DNA of 64,000 nucleotides from JAKACA01 sp050744865 (GCA_050744865.1 JBOGHW010000003.1:1-64000), one strand, 5' to 3'. Numbered from the stretch's first letter, positions 1 to 8,477 are shown. Program-made: numbers and translations. The notes: generated by a model not told the origin, from the letters alone.

Positions 1-2
1 TC

Positions 3-158
3 CATGCGGGCATCGGCTACGTGACGCCGAACGACGAGCACGAAGGACGCGGTCGGGCGATCCGAAAGGAGCGAGAGGCCGGACTCGAATCGGCACGGCT
101 CCGACGTCTCGCCTACCATCGCAGCACTCGACCGGCAAGCAAGCCGGAGACCCGATGA
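3..158 (+). pseudogene. C-terminal end of an IS3-type transposase (cut by window edge)
   Basis: An open frame enters from the left edge and stops at 156-158. Its first residues (HAGIGYVTP) and a basic tail with RRLAYHR match the C-terminus of DDE integrase-core transposases of the IS3 type, just after the catalytic glutamate region. Only about 51 residues are visible, so it is not possible to tell whether the element is intact to the left. No clear terminal inverted repeat was found after the stop. It marks the left border of the stress gene cluster as a place of past transposition. Confidence 0.6.
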
Positions 159-272
159 TGTTGTTTGAATCAGTCGGGATCCCTATCGCTAACTCGGAAA
201 CACGTCAATCCTCGTCATCCTCGGCGTGATCCTTGGTGGTCTTCAACTTCTCTGACAGGCCTCGAACCGCCG

Positions 273-298
273 GTTTCAGAACACCCACCGGCGGGTAC
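273..298 (+). promoter_or_regulatory. SigB/SigF-type promoter candidate
   Basis: GTTT at 273-276 and GGGTAC at 293-298 are separated by 16 bases, and the -35 is preceded by G, giving GGTTT. This is the form known for SigF of mycobacteria and SigB of Bacillus. It points toward the ThDP enzyme starting at 545, with a leader of about 240 bases. An inverted repeat overlaps the -35 and the spacer, which could be an operator or coincidence. Confidence 0.5.
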
Positions 299-450
299 TA
301 AAAGGACACAACCAAATAACGCTCGTCGGAGGTCTCACAATCTGGCGGCGAGCCACCTGGACCTCGGCACCGCGGCAGATAGACCGCCGCGTAGCCGAGG
401 TCTTCGTGCCTCACCCACCCACCCACGTTTGGCCACCACCCCCACGTTTG

Positions 451-474
451 GTTAGCCCCAGGGGCAGTTGGGTA
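451..474 (+). promoter_or_regulatory. Weaker SigF-like promoter candidate
   Basis: GTTA at 451-454 and GGGTA at 470-474 are 15 bases apart, 71 bases before the ThDP enzyme start. The -35 differs from GTTT by one base and the spacer is one shorter than in the other matches of this window. It may be the proximal promoter for the gene at 545. Confidence 0.3.
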
Positions 475-544
475 GTGCGAAGTGTCACTCGCCCGCCGCT
501 AGCCGGCGACCACCTTGAGAACCACTGACAATAGGAGTAGCACC

Positions 545-2305
545 ATGGGTAAGATCGCCGCTGAAGCACTGGTCGAACGCCTCGCCGACTGGGGCGTCGA
601 CACCGTCTTCGGACTCCCGGGCGATGGCATCAACGGCATCATGGAAGGCCTCCGACGACAGTCTGACCGAGTCCGCTTCGTTCTCGTGCATCACGAGGAG
701 GCCGCTGCCTTCATGGCAACCGGCTACGCCAAGTCGACGGGGCGCCTCGGCGTCTGCCTCGCCACGAGCGGGCCAGGAGCAATCCACCTACTCAACGGGC
801 TTTACGACGCCAAGCTCGACCACATGCCCGTGCTCGCAATCACCGGCATGCAGGAGACCCAGATGCTCGGCACTGGCTACCAGCAGGAGGTAGCGCTCGA
901 ACGCCTCTACATGGACGTCGCCGAGTACAACGAGATGATCCACGTGCCGGCCCAGGTGAACACACTCGTCGACATCGCCGTCCGCCACGCCCTCACCCGC
1001 CGTGGTGTCAGTCATCTGACGATACCGACGGACATCCAGGTCGCCGACGCCGGTGCCAACCCTTGGGGGGCGCCGGCGCCGGCGGTCATCAAGGAGACCG
1101 CACCGATCTACAAGCCACAGTCGGGCATACCGAGGGACGAGGATCTTCGTGCCGCCGCCGAGGTCCTAAACGCCGGCGAGAAGGTAGTCATGCTCGTCGG
1201 CGCCGGAGCGCTGCAGGCTCGCAGCGCCATCCTCAGCACAGCCGACGTCCTGGCCAGCCCGATCGTGAAGACCCTCTCCGGCAAGGCGGCTGTGCCGGAC
1301 GACAACCCGCTCACCCTCGGCGGTCTCGGCCTCCTCGGGACGGCACCGAGTCAGGAGGTCATGGAGACGTGCGACACCCTGCTCATGGTGGGCACCAACT
1401 TCCCCTACACCAAGTACCTGCCCGACAGCGGTGCCTGCAAAGTCGTGCAAGTCGAGACCGACCCGACTCGCGCTGGCAACCGGCTCGCCACCGACGTCCC
1501 TCTCATCGGTGACTCGGCGACGGTTCTCGGGGCACTCCTGCCGTTGCTTCAGCGCAAGCAGAGAGACTTCCTGGAGGCGGCGCAACGCTCCATGGCCAAG
1601 TGGCGGGAGAAGATGGCCGCCGTCGAAGAACAAGATGGCGACCCGATCCAACCGCAGCGGCTCATGGCCCTCATCGACAAGCTGGCCGCCGATGACGCCA
1701 TCCTCACCTCAGACTCGGGCACCGTGGCGACCTGGGCTGCCCGCCACTTCCAGATCCGGGGCAACCGTGGCTTCTACCTCTCGGGCAACCTGGCGACCAT
1801 GGCGCCGGGACTGCCCTACACGATCGCGAACCAGTGGGCCTTCCCGAAGCGCCAGTGCATCGCCTTCGTCGGCGATGGTGGCTTTGCCATGTTGATGGCC
1901 GAGTTCTCAACCGCCTGCCGCTACCACCTGCCCATCAAAGTGATCGTCAACAACAACGCCTCCCTCGGCCAGATCATGTGGGAGCAGCTTGTCCTCGGCT
2001 ACCCGGAGTTCGGGATCCGCTTCTCCCATCAGCCCGACTTCGCCCCCTGGGCGAGGGCATGCGGCGGTCTCGGCTTGCAGGTCGACAAGGCAGAACAGCT
2101 CGAGGACTCCCTCAAGGCGGCTTTCGCCTACGACGGACCCGCCCTTGTCGATGTCAGCGTCAACCCGGACGAACCGCCGATGCCAGGCAAGGTGAATTAT
2201 GAGCAAGCCAAAGGTTTCGTCAAGGCCTTCCTGAACGGGCAGCCACGGCGGGCGACCATCGCTTCGACCCTGTTCCGCGACAAGATCAACGAGCTTCGCC
2301 ACTGA
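545..2305 (+). CDS. Thiamine-diphosphate-dependent enzyme, pyruvate oxidase/acetolactate synthase family
   Basis: This 586-residue protein has the three-domain layout of the POX/AHAS family. The N-terminal pyrimidine-binding domain carries the conserved glutamate in HHEEAAAF near residue 49. A central Rossmann-like domain follows. The C-terminal pyrophosphate-binding domain has the GDGGF motif near 443 and NNN about 27 residues later, which bind Mg and diphosphate. The best subfamily guess is pyruvate oxidase/pyruvate dehydrogenase (quinone), because it stands alone without an AHAS small subunit; the substrate is inferred only. The ATG at 545 is chosen over 515 because AGGAG lies 8 bases before it. 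It stands behind a stress-sigma promoter match at 273-298, which suggests stress or stationary-phase expression. Confidence 0.75.
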   Translation: MGKIAAEALVERLADWGVDTVFGLPGDGINGIMEGLRRQSDRVRFVLVHHEEAAAFMATGYAKSTGRLGVCLATSGPGAIHLLNGLYDAKLDHMPVLAITGMQETQMLGTGYQQEVALERLYMDVAEYNEMIHVPAQVNTLVDIAVRHALTRRGVSHLTIPTDIQVADAGANPWGAPAPAVIKETAPIYKPQSGIPRDEDLRAAAEVLNAGEKVVMLVGAGALQARSAILSTADVLASPIVKTLSGKAAVPDDNPLTLGGLGLLGTAPSQEVMETCDTLLMVGTNFPYTKYLPDSGACKVVQVETDPTRAGNRLATDVPLIGDSATVLGALLPLLQRKQRDFLEAAQRSMAKWREKMAAVEEQDGDPIQPQRLMALIDKLAADDAILTSDSGTVATWAARHFQIRGNRGFYLSGNLATMAPGLPYTIANQWAFPKRQCIAFVGDGGFAMLMAEFSTACRYHLPIKVIVNNNASLGQIMWEQLVLGYPEFGIRFSHQPDFAPWARACGGLGLQVDKAEQLEDSLKAAFAYDGPALVDVSVNPDEPPMPGKVNYEQAKGFVKAFLNGQPRRATIASTLFRDKINELRH

Positions 2306-2331
2306 GCCCGCCGGAGACGGCCGCTCCAGCG

Positions 2332-2357
2332 GTTTGGCCGCGCTCAAACCGGGGTAG
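2332..2357 (+). promoter_or_regulatory. SigB/SigF-type promoter candidate
   Basis: GTTT at 2332-2335 and GGGTAG at 2352-2357 are exactly 16 bases apart, with G before the -35. It starts 26 bases after the ThDP enzyme stop and ends 56 bases before the mini-ORF at 2414. A 6-bp inverted repeat (GGTTTG 2331-2336, CAAACC 2345-2350) overlaps it and could also act as a weak terminator for the upstream gene. Confidence 0.5.
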
Positions 2358-2413
2358 CAAGTCGTGACGATCCCGCCTCAGAGACCTCGAGCAGCCCCGA
2401 AGGAGATGTTTCT

Positions 2414-2461
2414 ATGTCAATGACGTCCGACGTGGCAAAGAGCACAGAGGTGCCGGCATGA
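2414..2461 (+). CDS. 15-residue mini-ORF coupled to the next gene
   Basis: ATG at 2414 follows a strong ribosome binding site (AAGGAG, about 7 bases upstream). The frame encodes MSMTSDVAKSTEVPA and stops at 2459-2461, where the TGA overlaps the ATG of the next frame (ATGA). The downstream gene has no ribosome binding site of its own, so the mini-ORF probably delivers ribosomes to it by translational coupling. The peptide itself is unlikely to have a function. A similar arrangement occurs at 43629. Confidence 0.4.
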   Translation: MSMTSDVAKSTEVPA

Positions 2462-3012
2462 CCCTGATCGTCCTGGCATGGCTCCTAGGGGCCGGCGTCG
2501 TCGTTGCCGGAAGCATAGGGGCCACCCGCCGGTGCTGGGTCCTCCGATCTCTGCGTCAGCCGCAAACATCGGGTCGGGTGCCGCTCACCGCGGAGTGCCA
2601 CAGCTCTTCAGTGCGTCTCTTGCAGGCCGATGAGGTTGAGGAAGCCACCGAGAAGGCTCTTGCCTGCGAGCTCGAGATCGCCAAGAGCCTGCAGGACCGC
2701 ATCAACACCTACCGGCGCCTGCTCCCCGAGGCTCGCCTACAAGTCCCCAAGGCAGCCAGGGTCGTCCTTCCGGCAGGCACCCGGGCGCCGGCGCTGGCCC
2801 CACCCGACCGGGCCAGCGGGGAGCTCTTGCAGCTTGCAGCCGTCAGAAGTCGCTCCTCTCAGGCGGGACGCGGCTCTCAGCCGCCCCGGCGTGTTGGCTC
2901 GCCGACAGCTACCGAGACGTCGAATACATCCAGTCGGGCGAAGACGACGGTCACCGAAATCAGGCTGTCGGCACGCAAATCTACTGGTCAGCCACCTCAG
3001 ATGAGGAACTGA
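2458..3012 (+). CDS. Hypothetical single-span membrane protein
   Basis: The frame gives 184 residues with an N-terminal hydrophobic segment at about 4-22, a charged helical stretch at about 58-95 rich in Glu, Ala and Leu, and a Ser/Arg/Thr-rich tail that looks disordered. No family was recognised. The second half is weakly protein-like, and a competing frame runs through 2630-3004, so a frameshift or an early true end is possible. Support comes from the upstream SigF-type promoter match and the coupled mini-ORF with a strong ribosome binding site, which place it in the stress cluster. Confidence 0.4.
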   Translation: MTLIVLAWLLGAGVVVAGSIGATRRCWVLRSLRQPQTSGRVPLTAECHSSSVRLLQADEVEEATEKALACELEIAKSLQDRINTYRRLLPEARLQVPKAARVVLPAGTRAPALAPPDRASGELLQLAAVRSRSSQAGRGSQPPRRVGSPTATETSNTSSRAKTTVTEIRLSARKSTGQPPQMRN

Positions 3013-3025
3013 CTCGCTGGTGCCC

Positions 3026-3051
3026 GTTTACCGCGGACTCGATTCGGGTAT
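3026..3051 (+). promoter_or_regulatory. SigB/SigF-type promoter before the first DUF4383 gene
   Basis: GTTT at 3026-3029 and GGGTAT at 3046-3051 are separated by 16 bases. GGGTAT is the exact consensus -10 of this sigma class. The gene start at 3111 lies 60 bases downstream with its own AAGGAGG. The paralogous gene at 43021 has the same arrangement, which is good mutual support. Confidence 0.65.
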
Positions 3052-3110
3052 TTGTTTGGTGACAACACATCGGTTTCCGACACAGATCAGTCCTATAAGG
3101 AGGACCTCAA

Positions 3111-3644
3111 ATGGCAGCCAGAGCTAGGCGCATTCGGAACAATGAAGGCGCCACCGTTCGCGAAGTCGCCCGGCCGGCTTGGAGCCCGGCGCAAATCGTC
3201 GCCGTGGTCGGCGGACTCCTGCTTCTCGTAATGGGCGCTGTAGGGCTCGCCCATACTGGCTTTGCTTTCACGAATATACCAATTACGCGAACGGCGGTCG
3301 CCGGGCTCGGCATGACGTCTCTCGCGGCCGTCGTGCAGACGGTGGCAGGTGTCATCGTGCTCGTTGGAGCCTCCTCGCCGACGGCGGCGAAGGCTGTCAC
3401 GTCGGTCATGGGCGTGATCATCCTGGCGTGGGGTCTCATTGTCGCCTTCGACCCAAGTGCTTTCCTTCGGTACTGGGGATACGACGGGTCCAACGGCGTC
3501 TACTACATCGTCGTTGGCGCTGCTCTCTTCATCCTGACCGCCTTGTCGCCGATCTTCATGTCCCGCCGCAACGTCGTTGTAAGGGACGCCACAACGTCGG
3601 CTGAGAGCGTCACGGCCACGGGTTCCCCGACAACGACCTATTGA
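3111..3644 (+). CDS. DUF4383-type four-helix membrane protein, copy 1
   Basis: The protein has 177 residues with four predicted membrane helices at about 29-49, 68-87, 94-113 and 131-150, and a polar Thr/Ser-rich tail. It resembles the DUF4383 family of actinobacterial membrane proteins, whose function is unknown. A close paralog sits at 43021-43539: both carry WSPAQIV, GAVGLAHTGF and GVIILAWGLIVA. The start is set by AAGGAGG seven bases upstream of ATG. Both copies have a GTTT-N16-GGGTA promoter match and both precede an RsbW-like gene, so a role in envelope stress under the local sigma factor is likely but inferred. Confidence 0.75.
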   Translation: MAARARRIRNNEGATVREVARPAWSPAQIVAVVGGLLLLVMGAVGLAHTGFAFTNIPITRTAVAGLGMTSLAAVVQTVAGVIVLVGASSPTAAKAVTSVMGVIILAWGLIVAFDPSAFLRYWGYDGSNGVYYIVVGAALFILTALSPIFMSRRNVVVRDATTSAESVTATGSPTTTY

Positions 3645-3668
3645 TCGCCGCAGCACTTCCCTAGTCAG

Positions 3669-3716
3669 AACCGGATCCCCGGTTTGTTCAACTGACCCAA
3701 CGGACCAGAGCCGGTC
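3669..3716 (+). terminator. Two hairpins between DUF4383 gene and hydrophobic peptide
   Basis: AACCGG at 3669-3674 pairs with CCGGTT at 3679-3684 around a 4-base loop, followed by TTGTTC, a weak terminator. A second hairpin, CGGACC around 3698-3703 with GGTCCG around 3710-3715, ends just before the AAAGGA of the next gene. It could limit read-through or affect translation of the small gene. Confidence 0.35.
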
Positions 3717-3734
3717 CGGAAAGGACGTCCCTTC

Positions 3735-3905
3735 ATGGGTGTAATTCTGCTCGTTCTGCTATTGGCGCTGCTACTTGGTGGCTTCGGATTCGCCCTCCAC
3801 TTCCTTTGGATCATCGCTTTCGTGGTGCTGGTCATCTGGCTTGTGGGCTTCGCCATGGGCGGCCGTGGACGTGCAAGCGGATCGCGGGGTTGGTACAGAT
3901 GGTGA
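3735..3905 (+). CDS. 56-residue hydrophobic membrane peptide
   Basis: The ATG at 3735 follows GGAAAGGA about 9 bases upstream. The peptide has two hydrophobic segments at residues 2-21 and 23-41, with conserved-looking GGFGFALH and LVIWLVGFA, and a short Gly/Arg tail ending at TGA 3903-3905. It belongs to the small hydrophobic proteins of actinobacteria and Gram-positives (lmo0937-like) that are often stress-induced. Its job is unknown; membrane association is expected. It lies between the DUF4383 and Hsp20 genes, all on the same strand, and fits a stress operon. Confidence 0.6.
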   Translation: MGVILLVLLLALLLGGFGFALHFLWIIAFVVLVIWLVGFAMGGRGRASGSRGWYRW

Positions 3906-4030
3906 GCCCTGGCCGAGCTTTCGGCGACTGCTCCGCCGGGTCTGGAGAAGATGGCGGCCCTGAGGCCGCCGCCAGGCTTGCCCCGGAGGACGTGCTTGGC
4001 CAGGGTCGGCATCCCCTGGTACCTCGCAAC

Positions 4031-4369
4031 ATGCACCCTTCGGCCCAGGCGGCCATACGACCGCTCGATCCATTTTCGCACCAGTCGATCATGGCTATGG
4101 ACGTCTACAGGCGCGGTAGCAACCGTTACGTCGATGTCGACGTACCTGGCATCGACCCCGACACCATCGAAGTAACCGTGCACGGAGTCCTTCTTCGCAT
4201 CTGCGCGCGGCGCCTTCGTCGAGACTTCGGTCACGACGACATCGAGCTCGGCGAGCGTCAGCACGGCCTCTTCTGCCGGGAGATGCTCGTCTCCGAGTCG
4301 CTCGACCTGACGAAAATGCAGACGTCGTGCAAGCGCGGGGTGTTAACCATTGCCATCCCGGACCGGTAG
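4031..4369 (+). CDS. Hsp20/alpha-crystallin small heat-shock protein, short form
   Basis: About 112 residues from the ATG at 4031. The alpha-crystallin domain begins at MDVYRRG and includes VDVPGIDPDTIEVTV, a strand with the FCREMLVSESLDL segment, and the typical close GVLTIAIP. The protein ends right after IPDR, so the C-terminal extension with the I-x-I oligomer-binding motif is absent. The N-terminal arm is also short (HPSAQAAIRPLDPF). No good ribosome binding site marks the start; the frame is open back to 3806, so a start further upstream is possible. Likely role: holdase chaperone in the cytoplasm. The missing tail predicts weak oligomerisation. Confidence 0.65.
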   Translation: MHPSAQAAIRPLDPFSHQSIMAMDVYRRGSNRYVDVDVPGIDPDTIEVTVHGVLLRICARRLRRDFGHDDIELGERQHGLFCREMLVSESLDLTKMQTSCKRGVLTIAIPDR

Positions 4370-4556
4370 GCGTCTTGCCTGAACAAGCGATACTCGAGTC
4401 GACGAACCGGGCGACCATGTCCGCAGGCGCAAGCCGCGAGATCGAGACCGACGTCCCGGCTCGCCTCGACCGGCTGCCCTGGTCCCGCTGGCACTGGCTC
4501 GTCCTCTTAGACCGATCCGACAGATCCTCGACCGGACTCGATAGGAGACTTGAGCG

Positions 4557-5003
4557 ATGACAGCTCCCAATGAGGCCGCGAAGCAGGCGGCGATCCGGGC
4601 CCTCGCGAACTCCGTGCAGCTAGGCGTCCCTGCCCGGCCGGAGATGTGGGGGCTGGTACGCATCGCTGTCTCGACCGCCGCCGCCAGCTTCGGAGTGGAT
4701 CTCGATCGCAGCACCGATCTCCTCTTCGCCGCCGACGAGCTATGCAACCTCTGCGCGGCTGGAGCGGGGCCTTTCACGACGCTGCAAGTCGTCGTTAGGT
4801 TCGACGCCTCCCAGATCGCTGTGTCTTGCGGTGCCGACGAGCTTGCCGACGTCGTCGGCGGCGATCCTGGCCCCTTCGGGGTTCTGGAACGGTTCGGGGC
4901 GCCTGAGCTGTCCCGCCGGATCCTCGGTACCCTGGTCGACGACTTCGAGATCTCCCCTGTGCAAGAGGCTTCGAGGCGCGGCTGGTTCGTGCTGCGCGGT
5001 TGA
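4557..5003 (+). CDS. RsbW-like anti-sigma factor relative with degenerate ATP site, copy 1
   Basis: The protein has 148 residues and GGAGA lies about 10 bases before the ATG. It shares its plan with the sigma-linked protein at 43667: VPARPEMWGL near residue 24, then a helix with ADELCNLC, and a closing LVDDFEIS segment. The fold appears to be that of GHKL/HATPase anti-sigma kinases. The N-box asparagine expected four residues after the glutamate is Leu, and no DxGxG or GRGL is seen, so ATP binding is doubtful. It probably binds a sigma or anti-anti-sigma partner without phosphorylating it. This is inference from motif loss in both paralogs. Confidence 0.6.
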   Translation: MTAPNEAAKQAAIRALANSVQLGVPARPEMWGLVRIAVSTAAASFGVDLDRSTDLLFAADELCNLCAAGAGPFTTLQVVVRFDASQIAVSCGADELADVVGGDPGPFGVLERFGAPELSRRILGTLVDDFEISPVQEASRRGWFVLRG

Positions 5004-5292
5004 GCTGCGTTTCTGGGGGAGCGGCCTCCGGGGCCCGTTGGGCCATGCGCAGGGCCTTCTTAGACCAGTTCGCCCCGGGAACAGGTCGGCGCCTTTCTTG
5101 GCATCAGCCAGGTGGAGGTGGCGAGGCGGCCTGCCAGGGATCTGTGCGGATACAAGCGCAGCTATCGGCCTCCTGGCTAGCCTGTCGGTACTGGCCACGC
5201 TCCCTCGTCGACAACACAGACCCCGCGTGTCCGCTAGAACAGTGTGGGATTCAAGAGGCGCACGAAGTCGGGCGCCGGACCGGAGGCAGGCC

Positions 5293-5619
5293 GTGATCGA
5301 GCAGGGGTTGGATGTCACCGAGACGACCGCGGACGGTGCGACCGTCATCGTGGTCGTGGGTGAGGTCGACGTCGCCACCAAGTCGGCACTGCAGGACCCG
5401 TTGGAGGCGCGTCTCGATCAGGGTGAGGCCAACCTCACAGTCGATCTGCGCGGCGTGACCTTCATCGACTCGACCGGTCTCGGAGTCCTCGTCGCCTCAC
5501 TCAAGCGATGCCGGGACGCCGGCGGGGACTTGCGCCTCGTGGTGGACACGCCGCGCATTCTCCAGCTCCTCGAGATCACCGGCCTCCGCAAGACTTTCTC
5601 CATCGTCGACAGCGCGTAG
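5293..5619 (+). CDS. rsbV: STAS-domain anti-anti-sigma factor
   Basis: A 108-residue single STAS domain. The start is GTG at 5293 with GGAGG seven bases upstream. The core strand VIVVVGEVDVAT and the phosphorylation loop FIDSTGLGVL are both present; the Ser of DSTG aligns with the Ser phosphorylated in RsbV/SpoIIAA. In the known pathway the unphosphorylated form captures the anti-sigma kinase and frees the sigma factor. The GAF/PP2C phosphatase next door is the natural enzyme to dephosphorylate it, and the RsbW-type protein at 11452 the natural kinase. The 289 bases before it hold no clear gene or promoter. Confidence 0.85.
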   Translation: MIEQGLDVTETTADGATVIVVVGEVDVATKSALQDPLEARLDQGEANLTVDLRGVTFIDSTGLGVLVASLKRCRDAGGDLRLVVDTPRILQLLEITGLRKTFSIVDSA

Positions 5620-5768
5620 ACCACGCAGCGGCCCAGTCCGTCCACACGGGCGCGAGGCCGGCATCGCCCGTCACGGCACACCAGTGGTGATGCTTCGGCC
5701 GCCTGGCCGGCCTGCTTACGCGATAGCTTGCCCCCAGCGGCGTTCGATCGGAGAGAAGGCAAGCAATA

Positions 5769-8477
5769 GTGGCACCGGACCGAGTCGATCGACTCATAGC
5801 TGCCGAGCGCGCTGCCAATCTGGCGGGGGAAGCGGCTATGCACTGGCGATCGGAGCTAATCGCCTCGGCCGATGCTGCCATCACTGAGGCGACCCTAGAC
5901 CAGTTCCTGGAAGAAGCCCTCGCACGAGTGAGGGACTTGCTAGAGGCCGACTCAGTGTCGTTCCTGGCCGCCAACGACGCTGGCGACGAGCTATTGGCCC
6001 GCAGCTCGGTCGGCCTTCCCGAGAGCATCTCGATGGGCGTCCACATCGCCGCTGGAGCCGGAATGGCCGGCCGTGTGGTCAGCTCGCGCCAACCCCTCGT
6101 GGTCGACGACCTCGACGAAATCCTCCTTGCGTCGCCGCTCCTCAAAGACGCCGGCATCCGATCAGTGGTGGCCGTGCCTGTGCTCATCGGTGACGACGTG
6201 GTCGGTGTCCTCCATGCCGGCAGCTTCCGAACGCACCGTTTCGCACCAGTCGACGCCGCAGCTTTGACCATCGTGGCCGACAGATTGGCCTCCGCCATGC
6301 GGCGCGTCCGCCTGCTCGAGTCGGAGCGTGCCACTCGCGAACGTTCCGAGGTGCTGGCCTACAGGCTGCGTCACCTGCAACAGGTGACCGCTGCCTTGGC
6401 GGACGACCTCACCGGCGAAGAGGTGGCTGAGGTCGTCTGCAGCGATGCCGGGAGCTTCGTCGGGGGGGGCATTCTCGGATGCTCCCTCTGGAGGCTGGCG
6501 GGTACCGAGCTCGTGCTCGTACGCCCGGCAGAGCAGGCATCCGGCCAAGACCTCACGACAGTTTCCCGCGAGGTCGAGCTTCTCGCCCGCCAGGCCCTCG
6601 GCTCGTCCCAAGCGCTCTGGTTCGAGTCCTGGCAGGATCTCGCCAAGCAGTTCCCAGAGGTGCCCACCGGCGCCTCGCTAACGGATCGCATCGCCGTCCT
6701 GCCGCTCAATGTCCGAGGAGAGACCACCGGCATTCTCGTACTCAGCTGCGGTGGAGCCGGTACCTTCGCCAGCGACGAACAAGCCTTCCTGTTGGCGGTG
6801 GCCGAACAGGCGGCCCTCGCCTTCGATCGGGCGCTTCTCCGCGAGCGGGAACGCGAGGCCGCTGTCGACAAGACCTTCATCGTCGAGGTCGCGGCCGTCC
6901 TCTCGGCTTCGCTCGACTACGAACTCACCGTCCGCAACGTTACCCAGCTGCTGGCGCCCGGGGTGGCCGACGTCGCCACCATCCACATTTTCGACGAGGC
7001 GGAGAGGCCGGTGCTGGCGGCGATACATCCGCCGTCTGTGGACAACGGAGCGGCGGAGCTGCCGGTCCGGCTGGAGCTGCCGCTGACCGACGCCGGCCAC
7101 ATCTACGGCAGGTTGGCGGTCGCCCGCCTCGACGCCGACCGACCGTTCGACGAAGGCACAGCGCAGGTCCTCGCCGAGGTGGCGCAACGTGCCGGCGTCG
7201 CCATCGCCAATGCCCGCCTGCACTCCGATCTCCAGAATTCGCAGAGGGCGGAGCGTTTCGTCCTGGACGTCGCCACAGCCATTGCCGGAGCGAGCGACTA
7301 CCAGACGACGCTCGAGAGGCTGGCGAGCGCGGCAGTTCCCACTCTCGGAGACATCTGCCTGATCGACCTCGTCGACGAACGTGGGACGGTGCGGCGCAAG
7401 GTGGCGCACCACGCCGATCCCGCCAAGGCAACGGCGATGCTCAGACTTCGGGACGACTATGCGCCGGACGTGAACGGGAGCCACCCCAGCATCCAGGTCA
7501 TGACCTCCGCCAAGACCCTCTGGTCGGGCGAACTACCCGAGGAGTACCTGCAAGCCACGACGCGAGACAGCGAGCACCTCGCCCTCGTGAAGGAGCTCCA
7601 GTTCACGTCGTTCATCGCGGTACCCCTGGCCCTCGATGGGCGCGTCCTCGGCTCCGTGACCCTTGTCAGCGCCGGATCCGGACGCCGGTTCGGTCCCGCC
7701 GACGCACGCCTTGCCGAACGACTCGGCAGCCAGGTGGCTGCCGTCGTCGACAAGGCCCGGCGATATGACAGCGAGCACCGCATATCGCATGTTCTCCAGC
7801 ACAGTCTGCTCCCTGAAAGTCTCCCCCACCTCCCCGAAGTGCAGTTGGCGGCCCGCTACCTCCCTGGCACCCGCGACGCCGAGGTCGGGGGGGACTTCTA
7901 CGACGCCATGGTGCTGCGGAACGGCACCCTCACACTGGTGGTCGGCGACGTCGCCGGCCACGACCACTTCGCCGCCGCCGCCATGGGACGTCTGCGAGGC
8001 GCCATCCGGACGTTGTCGGCCCAGGCCAGCGGCCCTGAGGAGGTCGTGAGGACGCTTCGAAGACATTGGGAATGCCTCGGCTTCGAGCAGATGGCAACCG
8101 CCATCTTGTGCCACCTCGACCCTTCGACAGGCCAAGCCACGATGATGAACGCGGGCCATCCGCCGCCCCTCCTCGTAGGCGTGGGCGAGGCCGAGTACCT
8201 GCCGGTGCCGACAATGACGCCGCTCGGAGCACCTGAGAGCGAAGAGGTGTCCTGGTCTGGACCGGTCGCCGGCAAGACGATCCTCTTCTACACCGACGGG
8301 GTCATCGACGACCGCTCCGTGGGGTTGCGCCATCGCATGCACGCGCTGGCTCGTCTCGCCGCTCAGGGCCCGCGCGACGCGCAGGCGCTGTGCGACGTCG
8401 TCCTCGAGGCAATGGGGACGCGCCGCTCCGACGACGTGGCTATCCTCGCCGTCTCGGTCGGCGAGAGCGACGTGTGA
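5769..8477 (+). CDS. Four-GAF sensor PP2C/SpoIIE-type serine phosphatase (RsbU-like)
   Basis: A 902-residue soluble protein beginning at GTG 5769. Four GAF-like units span about 20-180, 200-350, 365-485 and 500-660, joined by charged helices such as LLESERATRERSE. The C-terminal SpoIIE-type PP2C domain keeps its metal ligands: GGDFYD near 706, GDVAGHD near 725, NAGHPP near 794, TDG near 842 and SDDVA near 889. It should therefore be an active Mn/Mg phosphatase. The likely substrate is the phospho-STAS protein encoded just upstream, and the GAF domains would bind a small ligand or sense redox. The downstream relative starts 4 bases after its stop, so they form an operon. Confidence 0.88.
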   Translation: MAPDRVDRLIAAERAANLAGEAAMHWRSELIASADAAITEATLDQFLEEALARVRDLLEADSVSFLAANDAGDELLARSSVGLPESISMGVHIAAGAGMAGRVVSSRQPLVVDDLDEILLASPLLKDAGIRSVVAVPVLIGDDVVGVLHAGSFRTHRFAPVDAAALTIVADRLASAMRRVRLLESERATRERSEVLAYRLRHLQQVTAALADDLTGEEVAEVVCSDAGSFVGGGILGCSLWRLAGTELVLVRPAEQASGQDLTTVSREVELLARQALGSSQALWFESWQDLAKQFPEVPTGASLTDRIAVLPLNVRGETTGILVLSCGGAGTFASDEQAFLLAVAEQAALAFDRALLREREREAAVDKTFIVEVAAVLSASLDYELTVRNVTQLLAPGVADVATIHIFDEAERPVLAAIHPPSVDNGAAELPVRLELPLTDAGHIYGRLAVARLDADRPFDEGTAQVLAEVAQRAGVAIANARLHSDLQNSQRAERFVLDVATAIAGASDYQTTLERLASAAVPTLGDICLIDLVDERGTVRRKVAHHADPAKATAMLRLRDDYAPDVNGSHPSIQVMTSAKTLWSGELPEEYLQATTRDSEHLALVKELQFTSFIAVPLALDGRVLGSVTLVSAGSGRRFGPADARLAERLGSQVAAVVDKARRYDSEHRISHVLQHSLLPESLPHLPEVQLAARYLPGTRDAEVGGDFYDAMVLRNGTLTLVVGDVAGHDHFAAAAMGRLRGAIRTLSAQASGPEEVVRTLRRHWECLGFEQMATAILCHLDPSTGQATMMNAGHPPPLLVGVGEAEYLPVPTMTPLGAPESEEVSWSGPVAGKTILFYTDGVIDDRSVGLRHRMHALARLAAQGPRDAQALCDVVLEAMGTRRSDDVAILAVSVGESDV

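Larger units (their letters stand above)
159..544. other. Non-coding gap between transposase and ThDP enzyme
   Basis: This 386-base stretch holds no convincing gene. It contains an 8-bp inverted repeat (CCGCCGGT 267-274, ACCGGCGG 287-294), one full and one partial stress-sigma promoter match, and two copies of CCCACGTTTGG at about 422-432 and 441-451. The reading frame at 165-455 has no ribosome binding site and a composition unlike the neighbouring proteins. Confidence 0.6.

Noticed and set aside
165..455. Open frame of 96 codons after the transposase end
   Set aside because: No ribosome binding site, Pro/Arg/Thr-rich product with no family features, and it runs through promoter matches and repeats. 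High-GC DNA gives many such frames by chance.
2630..3004. Alternative frame overlapping the hypothetical membrane protein
   Set aside because: Arg/Pro/Ser-rich product without signal or motifs; the frame from 2458 has a membrane segment and coupled translation.
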